Assembly (NCBI RefSeq): GCF_000003815.2
Contig: NC_049979.1
Coordinates: forward strand, 16,116,900-16,180,899
Direction: 5' to 3'
Length of the DNA stretch: 64,000 nucleotides
From: Branchiostoma floridae
Lineage: Eukaryota > Chordata > Leptocardii > Amphioxiformes > Branchiostomatidae
Position numbers and translations under genes: made by a program. Shown piece by piece: positions 32,016 to 43,200 of this stretch. How positions within the stretch are numbered: position 1 is the stretch's first letter; every line of letters begins with the position of its first letter. The notes beneath the pieces are model-generated. The model did no database searches, had not been told where the DNA came from, and was given only the letters and a program-made list of their open reading frames with translations.

Positions 32016-32977
32016 GGGTTTACAGAAAAGGCTGGCCTGTCTACCTGGGCTGTCTACCTGGGCTGGCTATCACGTCAGGCTACTTGGACCTACGAAAGCC
32101 CATTGGGACAAAAGCTGTTTTGGCAGTAGGGGTTGTTTGTGCTCAGCGAAGAAGCTGTGTCTGAAGGATCTGTGTGTTATTATGTGAATGAGCTGTGTGA
32201 AGTGGCAGTGTGTGAATGAGCTGTGTGTGAAGGGGCTGTGTGTGAAGCAACTGTGTTTGAAGGAGCTGTGTATGTTACATAACCCAGAGGTTCTGGGTTT
32301 GAATCAGTTGATATGCCACCAATCTTGTGCGCTTGGGAAGGGCTCTTACCACGACTTTCCTCCCTTCACTAGGGTAGACAAAAGAGTATCTTTGTAGCTT
32401 TGGTAAGGGCCCTCCCTCAGATAGGGCATAGAACCCACTCTTATGGAATGGACTAAGGGCCCTTCCTTCCCAGTGTATTAGCGGTTCAAAACTTAAGTCC
32501 TATGGTCACACCTGGGGTAATTGCTGTCGTATTGAGGTCACCTTAGTTAGCACCAAATGGCAGTTCCAGACCCTTGCACTTTAGCAACGCTTATTTTAAG
32601 CTCCTCACAATTCAATTCTCGATCCTAATGTATGGCACAGAAGCCGGGACCCTGACAGCCACTAAAGAACAGCTCCCGGACACCTTTGACCAACTAGCCA
32701 CCAGTCTTAAGACTAATCCAATCAGCCCGATAAGTTGTGTTAACAGCCCTTTCCAAGGGCACAAGATCGGTGACATATCAACTGATTTGAACCCAGAACC
32801 TCTGGGTTATGTAACACACACAATAGCTTCACACACAGCTTCTTCGCTGAGCACAAACAACCCCTACTGCCAAAACAGCTTTTGTCCCAATGGGCTTTCG
32901 TAGGTCCAAGTAGCCTGACGTGATAGCCAGCCCAGGTAGACAGCCCAGGTAGACAGCCCAGCCTTTTCCGTAAACCC
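32016..32977. mobile_element. Long-TIR foldback DNA transposon (Mutator-like) with exact 10-bp target-site duplication
   Basis: The element is flanked on both sides by ATCCAATTAT (32006-32015 and 32978-32987). It begins GGGTTTACAGAAAAGGCTGG and ends with the complement (CCAGCC...CCGTAAACCC orientation). Inverted similarity continues for about 230 bp on the right arm. The left arm is extended by a short array of GCTGTGTGTGAAGG-type units (32150-32275). A 9-11 bp duplication with long inverted repeats is typical of Mutator-like elements. No transposase frame is present, so it is non-autonomous. Confidence 0.85.
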
Positions 32978-33074
32978 ATCCAATTATAACGTTAACTAAA
33001 ACATTACTAGAATTCAAGCCAATCCATTAAAGGATCTTGACTTATAGATGTGAAATACAAACACAACCAAATAA

Positions 33075-33274
33075 GATACTGTGAATGCAGAAATATTCGC
33101 GGTGGTTTTATGTTCGCTTAACTTAAAACCACGTGAAAATTTTTCTATGGCAGTACTAGTAGTATATATATTAAAGTGCCTACAGTGCAGGGTGCAAAAC
33201 TTAAAACCACCGCGAACAGTTCTTTTCCCGCTACCGTGAAATTAAATCCCCGCTAACTTAAATGCAACAGTATC
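33075..33274. mobile_element. ~200-bp MITE with GATACTGT ends
   Basis: The left end reads GATACTGTGAATGCAGAAAT. The reverse complement of the right end reads GATACTGTTGCATTTAAGTT. Internal AAAACCACCGCGAA and TTCGCGGTGGTTTT are an inverted pair. It lies between the first LZTR1 coding exon and its promoter. Confidence 0.65.
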
Positions 33275-34261
33275 CTTTAGGGGTGACTCTCCTTCCTGGA
33301 GGTAATCAAAGGAATTGTATCTTTCCTAGCATATATGTTAACACTGCATAGAATTGGTCTCCATTCCAAACATCTGCTTATGTCACCCAGCTGGCAGGTT
33401 TGTTTTGACCAAAGAGACCAATGGCATAAGATGAGATTGGCTGACTGTCCATTCTCTTATGAACGTACGTAGTATTTATCACAAATCTGTATCTACAGTA
33501 TCTATATAGCAGGTATAACCGCCGTTCGGCGTAACACACCAGCTTCGCAGGCACGCGGCGCGGCAAATGTAATGATTGTTAGTAAAACATCAGTAAAACC
33601 TACACAATAAAATTTGGAATAACACCATCACATTTTGGTAGTCTGTCATTAATTATAACAAGCTAACATAACAGTAACACATTATGAACGTAACATCATT
33701 TCCCTTGGATCCTGGCACACAACAGGGATCTGTGAAAATCATAACATGTTATGTCACTGTCATCAGACTCTGCAATATTTACATATTTATGAATTATGAG
33801 TATAGACAGGTTCCTGAGTGAAAAAAAGTCATGTTTGTGCACATGATGATGTACTGGTTAAGTTGTTACCTGACGTAGTGAATTTTCCCTCCATCAAAAA
33901 TACATTTTTGTAATGCCAAATGGCAATGCCAAATTATGAGCAAGTTCTAAAATTACCAATAGCTCCTTATCCATGAATCATTACTTTTTTATTTTTTAAC
34001 TCATCTTTTGCTTATTTCTTCTGACATATAACATGGCAAATACATTTTGTATAGTAGACCCAATGAACTGGACCCTCCCAGTATCACAACTTGGCAGAAG
34101 GCTGGGTGAGATTGGTGAGATCGAAAGGTTGTTCCTGCTGAAGTGAAGGGTCAGGAAACACCATCTTGACAAAATATCACGATAGTGAACAGGTCAGCAC
34201 CACTCCTAACACTGCCCCAAAACAGCACTGTCCACAAGAAAGGGTGATAGATAACTTACGT

Positions 34262-34960
34262 ACTTCACTGGCTGACAATAACGACGTCCCTGATCCGTGA
34301 TTATTGTTGTAAACAAAACCTGCCAAACCTTTCCCCACAGCTGATATATTTGATGTCTAAGTCAGCTGCATGTTACCGAATTAGTAACTAGTTTTACAGC
34401 GGAACACCAGCAAACATTAATTTGGAAACATTTCAATGGTGAAAATATAAAAGAAAGAAAAAAAATTGCCTTGAATTGATGTGAAAGTTTACATAGAAAT
34501 GCGACTTATTCTTCAAACGAAACCTCAAACGCCTCAATGTTTCAAATCGGCATGGGTGAATAAGTAGCTAGGTTCTGGTTACAGCTCTGGGTCTGTGCAG
34601 CTCACTTCGCGCTATTTTCCGTCAATGCACAGGGCCCACATGATTATAGAAGGTCCTTTGTGATTGGTTCAGATTGTTGTAAGAATATATATTTCAATCA
34701 AGTGATATTGTGTTTCTTTGAAAATTGATATAGATAAATGTCTGTCTATCAGATTAAAACTAAAGAATCTATATGCAAAATGAGTGATTTTTATGAATAT
34801 GTTACAACGAAAGGACAGATTTAGACTTTCCTGACTTACATTGGAACGGTCGATAGAGGCGCGACGGACGCCGATCGTCCAATCACAAGTAATGAAGCAT
34901 ACAGATGTGATTTATGTTAATTAGGTGTTGGCGGACGCTGCGTTCTCCATTTTGAAACAG
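34262..34960. promoter_or_regulatory. Probable bidirectional promoter of LZTR1 (-) and PRDM10 (+) with noncoding first exons
   Basis: On the minus strand a donor, GTAC followed by GTAAGTTATC (around 34252-34265), would end a leader exon that splices to the LZTR1 acceptor at 31836. On the plus strand, TTTTGAAACAG followed by GTAAGTTATG places a donor after 34960, fitting a PRDM10 leader exon that splices to 37278. The two genes therefore diverge from about 700 bp. No TATA box was assigned. The CGATCG and GGCGGACGC motifs show higher CpG content than the flanks. Confidence 0.5.
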
Positions 34961-37277
34961 GTAAGTTATGGTCTATTCTTCTAACTTCGGAGCTCGATAA
35001 AACGATGTAAGTAATAGCTGGCACCATATATCGCTATTAGTTGTACATATGTGCACATTTTGACCTTTCTTTCCGCCAATATGTGATTTTATGTGGAGAA
35101 ATGCTTGAAAATTGCGTGCTGAAAGGCGGGCTGCGCCCCACCCGTGCCCATGTGCACTCCCACTTTCCTGTGTCCCGCGCTGTGGACGTTCAGACTTGGT
35201 TTGGCTCGCTTGACGTGGTCGTGACCAAAAATATATAAGGGTTAAAACGGCTATGCGTTGTTTAGATCCCAAACGTGCACGATTTACGCATTTTGGTACA
35301 TTAAACTGGCCATTATATGTAATTCTATGTGAGCACGATTTTGCCTTGTTGCGCGCCAATGTCTTTGCAGAAGTCTATTGTCGCCCCCCTCTAGCCAGTA
35401 GGAAATGCTTTCATCTACATAGGGACTATTCCACTGTGTCAGAAAGGTGTTCGCTTGATGTGAACATTTTTGGTTTTTCTTGGGGGGCAGGGTCACCCAG
35501 GAAAGAGACACTGGTTGTTTGGCTGCAGAGGGACTCCGATGTATAGTTCATGAATCCAGTGTCTCTTACTCTTAGACAAAATTACAGTGAGGCTGAGCGA
35601 GCGCAAATAACTGCGTAGTAGACCTTTAATACAGCAGTACTGTAGAAAAAAAACGTCCATTTTACCAAGAGTCGCGAGAATTAAGACCAGAAATGCTCTA
35701 GTGCACCTAATTTGTATGTATTTACTTTATAGGTGTCCAATTTTCTTGTCCCTCCAAAACCGGCAAGAGGTCATTCGTGCAGAAAGAAATATTTTGTCAA
35801 AGATTCATTGGAAAAACAACCACACAGATTTCAGTATTTGTCTTGTCCAATGCTAGGAAAAAAGAACCCAGGAAATGGATTGATTTGTCTATACAAGATG
35901 CTAGAAAGGCTCTAGTACTCCGCCCTTCGCTTGTGTTTTAGAGAGTGTCTGGATTTTCTTGTCCTCTCCAAAGCAGAAGTTCAAAGTTTCTGAACTGAAG
36001 CAGTTTTGTCCAGATCTATGGGGCCAGCATTCAACCACAGGATACAATGTCATTGACCACACAGATTTACTGTTTATACTCCAGGCTGTGGAAAAAGACC
36101 AAGGCTGGAATTTGTACATCCTAGAGAGAAAAACATCCATGTACATCTAGTTCAATTAGTTGTCTTGCTCACTTGACAGCCAAATTCACAAACAAAGAAA
36201 TGATACCATGCCATCAGATCTTCAGAAGTTAACATTCATGGTGTGAAATGCAGCAGGGACAAGGAAAATGCACTTGGAGTTAAGACAACACAAATCATTA
36301 AATGTGCACCAAAACGACTTGACCATTTTAAAAGGAAGAGGTCAAAGGAATTGTCACATACTTAACTTGAGCATCAATTTCATAATGTTTTCACTGATTT
36401 TAGCCATCTTCCATAGTGATCGCTCGCCTGGTATCCAGCTGTAATATAGCTCCCGTGTCTCTTCTCTCCTCTTCGCAGAGGAGAGAAGAGACTCTGGAGC
36501 TATATTACGGCTGGTAACCAGGCAAAGTGATCACTGGCCTAATCTTTTTGCTAGCTAGCCACAAAGTCCGGACCTCTGTGGTTAGACAGCAAAAAGATTG
36601 AGCCAGCCGTCACTAGTCTACAGAGAATGGTACCCAGGCTGTGATATTAGATATCTCAAACAATTTTGGTTTTAATATCTAACAGGTATTACTAATTAAT
36701 CTGATATGCAATGCTGAAGGCAAACAACATATAGCATCAACGTGCGTGTAAACTTGTAAAGCCAAGCTTTTGGGCTCCTGATATCAGACCATGTGGGTTA
36801 TCGTTTAATTTGCATGATAGGACTTCAAATGTTCACTTCTACATGTCATGCATATGTCATAATTCACAAATATGAAATATCTATCATTTCCCGAGTGAAG
36901 TCTTTATCCATTATGGAATCTGATATGCAAAGAACATTATTAGCATAATTTATCATCATCTCTTTCAAAATATCACATGTTGCAAACATTCTTCAGGAAG
37001 CTATTGTAGAATTTCTGGGAGAGGTAACCAGAATATGTATAAGCGGGTACCACTGGTGTTTATGTGCATACATGCTTGGTAGGTTATTAAGTCAAAAGTT
37101 CAAACTAAAAAAAAAAGAAATATGTTTAAATCTATTACTAGTATATTATATCTATAGGAAGCAAGTTCTAAGTTTAAACTGAGTCAAATAAGCAAAAGGC
37201 AGACATCAAATTATTTCAGTTTGCTATATTTCTGATACACACAGTAGACCTAACCCTATTTGTCATTTGTTACATAG
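34961..37277 (+). other. Putative PRDM10 5' leader intron
   Basis: There is a donor at 34961 and an acceptor at 37277 (TTACATAG), 10 nt before the start codon. The interval has several short open frames without family resemblance and one foldback element (36414-36639). Confidence 0.45.
36414..36639. mobile_element. MITE with GCCTGG ends and two stacked hairpins
   Basis: The first hairpin spans 36414-36537. Its arms are CCAGCTGTAATATAGCTCC...AGAGAAGAGAC and their near-perfect complement, meeting at CTCTTCGCAGAG. A second one uses AATCTTTTTGCT and AGCAAAAAGATT with CCACA/TGTGG inside. The outer ends GCCTGGTATCC and GGTACCCAGGC are inverted. Confidence 0.7.
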
Positions 37278-37287
37278 ACTTTTGACA

Positions 37288-40200
37288 ATGGAGAATCAGG
37301 AGGGGACTGTGTGGCAGCAGCAGGTTGTAACAGAAGAGTCCCAGGAAGCTGGGACACAACAGGCCCAGTACCTACAGCAGCTCCACACCATGGAGGCTGG
37401 CCAGACACAGCAGTATACTACTGCAGATGGCTCCACCATTGCTGTTTCATTTGCCCCTGGAGTCACATATGAGCAGGTATATAAATTGACAACATCTGCT
37501 GATTCTTGTATTCTTTTTTTGTAAATCAGCTTTTTCCAGAGTTTTGTACTTCCTTGGCTAATTGAAGCTGCAGACTCTGGCTTTGGGTTGAAATGACCTA
37601 GATAACTAGTAATAGCACAATTGTTTCTGTGTGGGGAAATAACTTCATTGTCCACATATAATGCTTTAAGTCTTGTAGAAACGTTTGAGAACATACTGAC
37701 AGGTGTCTTTTTCCACCCTGATATCAGGCTCAGCAGGCTGTGGAGTCGCATGTGACTAACACACAGGCTGCCCAAGGACAGGCCACTGTCACGGCCGTCA
37801 GTGTGAGCGACATCTCCGATGAAGGTGTGGAGGAGAATGGGGAGGCAAAAACACAACAGCAGCAGACCATCACCTTAGCTGTTGCTCCTGATGGTCAAGT
37901 ACAGCAGGTGGAACAGCAACAGACCATTGCAATAGCTGTTGATGCTGTTGCAGCACAAGTACAGCACGTAGTGCAACAGCAGCAAGCCATGGAAGTGGCC
38001 ATCGACCCCAGCATGACTGCCGGTCAAGAGCAACAGGTATTGAAACAATTTTGTGCTCGCACATAAGTTTTATACCATAATGCTATAATCAATATCATTT
38101 GCATTTACTTATGGTATATACATGCCTTGCTTGCGACCACACTTTAATCAAACTCTCCTTGATACCTGGCACTTCGTAACAATGGCTCTAAAGTAAAGAT
38201 AATTCAGGGTTTAGAAAGGTGCTATGAATGGTTGTTGTTTTCTCAGGAGAATGTGTCTGCAGACCAGTGGCGAGCAGGGCCCGGGGCCGGTGACCTGGGA
38301 GAGGGGGGTCAGCAGGGGCATGTGGCTATGAAGGATGAGGTGGATGAAGAAGCCATGGACACAACCCCCTTTGAAGATGAACCAGAGGATCTTTGTAAGT
38401 TTAAAGCCTTTCTTATTGTTTGGTGTAGAATAAACAAGTGCATGTGTATACGTGTGCTCTTAAATGAAAAATGAGATGACTATTACTATAAAACAAAGAG
38501 TACTATCAACAGTGTGTTGTTGACTTTCAGAACTAGAAATACATTGGATTACAGCACATTGAACATGGAATGATGACCAGGCAGTGCAGAGTCCTTGGAT
38601 TACAGCACATTGAACATGGAATGATGACCAGGCAGTGCAGAGTCCTCCATCCTGAAACTTAAAGATAATGCCAAGCTTCCCCATTCTCTAATAGTGATGC
38701 TTTGCATATATGATACTGATTGCTCCATGAATTTTGCTGAAGTTTGGTTGTTTTGTCATGTTGCAGGGGGTGGCCCAGTGCAGCGTATCCCCAGCAAGCC
38801 TGTCCTGTCCAAGGCCCGTGCGAGTTTGCCAAACCAGCTGTTCCTGGCCAAGTCAGGAGAGACCACTGAGCACGGTGTGTTCACCAAAAGGGCTCTCCCA
38901 AAACGCACACAGTTTGGACCAGTGGAAGCCAAGCTCCTCAAGAAGGAAGAAATTCCTGAAGGCACCTTTCTCCTTAAGGTGTGGTGTGAGGTCTTGTTCC
39001 TTATTTATAAACACTGCTATGTTGTGACATTTGACACAATGTGGACAGATTACCTTGTACAAGTGTTACAGGTTCACACGAAGTAATAGCAGGATGATTT
39101 TGAGAAACATTCACTTTGGCTAACGCTATAACAGTTCAGCTCTGTTCACATCCCAAACACATAACCACATAACCAATATAGAACTGGTAGCCAAATGATA
39201 ATTGCTTATTTATAGAAGCAATACATAAAGTAAAAAAGGCAAACATTTCCAAGAGCTTGCCAGATTATCAATTTTCTAAGCTATAGTCAGGTGAACAAGT
39301 ATAGGCCTCCTATTAATGTACCTAAATTTGTGATAGCTACAGCACAAAACAGAGGGCGAAGAACAGCCAGATGATCAGCCTGAGCTGTACTACGACCTGA
39401 CCAACGAGGATGAGTGTGACTGGATGATGTTTGTGAAGCCAGCCGCTAACCACATGGAACAGAACCTTGTTGCCTACCAGCATGGCAACGAGATCTTCTA
39501 CACAACCATCAAGCCAGTGGAACCCAGACAGGAGCTGAAGGTAGGAGCACAGGGGACAGAACATAATTTCCAGCCTTTTGTGTTGTATTGTCTTGAATTT
39601 CATACTGTGATGTACAGCTTTTTAAGTCCATGTGTGTGACAAAACTTAATGTTTATGGTACGTAATTGTGTCTCAGACTATATATTGATCGGTGTCTTTA
39701 TTTCATCAGGTGTGGTATTCCACTTCTTATGCCAGTTTCATGGGAGTATCTGTTCATGAGGTCACAGAGGAAGAGAAAGAAGGTAAGCACCAAATGTCAG
39801 TGACTTTGATTTGGTTGTTACCAAACTTCAAGTTCAAGAATGCTGCTGCTAGCTTCCTTTCCTGTAACTATTTTTTTTTCGTAAGTTAATTTCAAATTGA
39901 AAAGTTTGACCATAAGAAGAACAAAATAGTGTTATAAATGGCTTGTGCATATGTATGTTTCTTGCAGCAATGCGAGAGAGGGAAGCCACATGGCCATGTT
40001 TCGAATGCCCCAGAAAGTTCATGTCCTCAGAACAACTACAGCGTCACCTGGCCATCCATGAGAAGGTGATCACGGTTCGGCGCCGGCGGTGGGGGAAAGG
40101 TCGGCGTGGCAGGAGGAGGAAGGTACCAGCCGGGGACAGGGACAACTTGGAGTGTGACACCTGCCACAAGGTCAGTATCTAAAGACATCTTTGAGTCTGG

Positions 40201-43200
40201 TAGATCCCTTGCAACCACAGCAAATTGATTTCCTAAAACATTATGGCAAAAGGATAAAGGAGCGAAAAGAAAGAAATTAATTTGGATGGGGGAATTGCAG
40301 GCTTTTCCCTCTTAATATCACAAGTGATTATATATATACAAGAAAAGTTAATGGCTCCTGTATTGTTCTCAGGAATTCTACTTCAACCTAAAACTAATAA
40401 CTACCAACAATATGATTAGATACAGAAAAGAAAAATACTTTCCTTCTAACTAGTCTGGGCCTTGTGTCAACAGAGAGGTACATTTTGATGAGTTTTAGTG
40501 TCCTTTGAAGATTCTAGTTTATGAAAAAAAAGCCACACAGTCTCTTGACATGTATGTGTGTCTGCTGGTAAGGTCATGCCAGCTATAATAGGGGATGCTG
40601 CAACTTTCTGATAAACCCATCTTCTCTGCACCTATTATAAAATGAATAGTTCACAGAAAAACATTTTGACATTTCAGCTCACTAGCTACAGCGAGTTTTC
40701 ATTACTAGTACATGTGTATAAACATAACAATGTTAGCTGAAATAAGGCTGTCTTCATTCTCTTTGAACTGTGAGCTTCTCCATCAGAATAAAGATATTTA
40801 TGTATTTGTCAGATTAGTCCTTTTTCTCTTGGAATACAAGCTGGTGTCATTCTTTAGTCAATCTTTAAGCTATTCTACTTTTCAGTCTTTGGGGTTCGTG
40901 TGGCTTACTAGAATGGTTTTTGGTGGCTGCTTTTGTTTCTGATGTGTGCAATGTGCACATTGCTATCTAATGCTACTATGTCTTTGCTTGAAAAATGATT
41001 GTCAGTTGAATTGCAGTTTTTGCTGCTGGTTAAGGCATGTGCGACGTTGCTTTGCTTTTTGTGTTTCAAACGGATTTTTAGTTGTTTTTGTAAAATAGCT
41101 TATCATGCAGACTTTTAGGAGGTAGTGTTATGCAGCTTTCCTTTCCCTCCCCTCACATCCAGAGCATATTCTAGAAAAGCACAGTGTGAGGAAAATGTCA
41201 TTGCATTTGCAGGCACTGTTTTGGTTAGTTGCGACATAAAGAGACAAGACAAACATGTTAGAACACTGTGGTTATCTTTGGAAATTTTGGGTTTTTACCA
41301 ATAATAATTAATTAAGAATTTATATTTTATACCATTCTCAGTGCAAGTCATATGGAATAATAATTTTGGTAGGAACAGTATTTTCAAAAGTTTCTTGGAT
41401 ATTGACTTTTCCTTAATGCACTTAATCATTTAGTGAATATCAGATTTGTCCAAGCTTTTTGCAAGGACTATATTTCTCTCCTGTAAATGTGTTATTGCGC
41501 AGTATCTTCATAAATGGTATGAGATAACAGCCACAAGCAGGACTGATATTCATTATTCCATTTCGCTACTAGAAGATGGTCAGGTGGAATACAAAAGAAG
41601 GCATAATGAAAAGGTTTCTGCCAATTCTGTGCAATGCTTTTCTACCTTGGCACTCCTTTTCACGTAAGGTTTAAAGAAGCAGATAAGCTATCACAAGTTA
41701 CCAGTTGGTTCCACTGATGTAGTCAGTGTTTAATGTGCGAGAACACAAGGATTACGCACGTCCTCCTTCACGGCAGGTCTTCCTACGTGCCTATAGTCTG
41801 CAACGCCATCTGGTCATGCATTCAGGAGAGAAGAAGTTCAATTGTCCGGTTTGTAAGAAGATGTTCTCCCACGACTACAACCGTACACGTCACCTGCGGA
41901 AGCACCAGGACCGTGGTGAAGGTCTGGAGATAGTGAACCAGCTGCTGGAAGGAAAGTCACCAAGCGAGAGCACGTCAGAGGCAAGAGATGAGCCAGAGGA
42001 GGGGGAGTGGAGTTGTCGGCACTGTGTTCTTGTGTTTGAGAATGCCGAGCTGTTGCGGCTCCATGTGCAAAGTCACCCTGCAGAGGAGTTAGATGAGGAT
42101 GAACTAGAGAGTGAAGACGACTGGGATAGCGATGAGGATGAGGATGACGTTGATGAGAACACTGTGAAGACTGATGCTAACGACAGCCAGGATGGCTCAA
42201 GTGAACAGCCACGGGTAGGTTCTAACAATCCACCCTGTTCACCTTTCTTGAATGATCATGGAAATTCAGCTGCAACTGTCACAGGTTTTCCAAAACAGAC
42301 ATTTGCAGATGGTGCAGAAACTTCTTGGATATGTACCCAAATCTTGTCTTTCACTCGCTTTACACTAGGTTTTTCTGAGACGTCTTGGCCAAGACCATCT
42401 CAGCCAAGACCTTTAACGAGAGCTTTACACATGCTGCAGGGCTCGAAATACCACATGCATATGCAAGTTTGTGCAAGTAAAATTGGTGTGGTGCAAGTAA
42501 GTTTAGACCAAACTTGCACCAGTGCAAGTTACTTTTGTCCTCTAATACCTGACATTAGAAAAAGCTTACACACACCGAGAATATTGTCTGTCATTGAAAG
42601 GTAAAAGAAAATAACACTGAATAAAAAAAAGCCTAAATTTGTTATTTCTAAATTTGGTTAGACATCCAGGTAAACTATTTTTTTAAACAAATCCATCTCT
42701 ACAATGCTAATGATTCCTAAGGTGCTGTCTTACCGTCTTACCTTGATTTGCATATGAGTTACATTTGCATACTAAATATGTTCAACTGTTTTTTCCAGTT
42801 ATATGTATTGTATTGAGTTGTTCTACCACTTCATTCTGGAGATGCTTAAGACTAGTTACTGTGATGGATGTCACTTGAAGAGTCCAGAAGAAATCTATGG
42901 ATCTTATCGAGTTGTAGACATTGAATTGTCTTTAATTGAGGCTAAATTCACAGTTTTTATGAAACAGTTTATACAATTTCAAACCAAAAATAAAATACGC
43001 TACGGAAAAACAAATATCCAAACATGTGGTCTTTACCGGTATGTATCCCCATTTACTACTAGTCACGTACATTTGCAAATTTTCAGAAGAGGAGATAAGG
43101 GTTTAACAGTTCACTATTTTGGGTTGTGCAAGTAAGTTTCTTTTGGTCCAAGTTACCTTTGGCTTAACTTGCACAGGTGCAAGTTGACTGAAAAGTGTAT

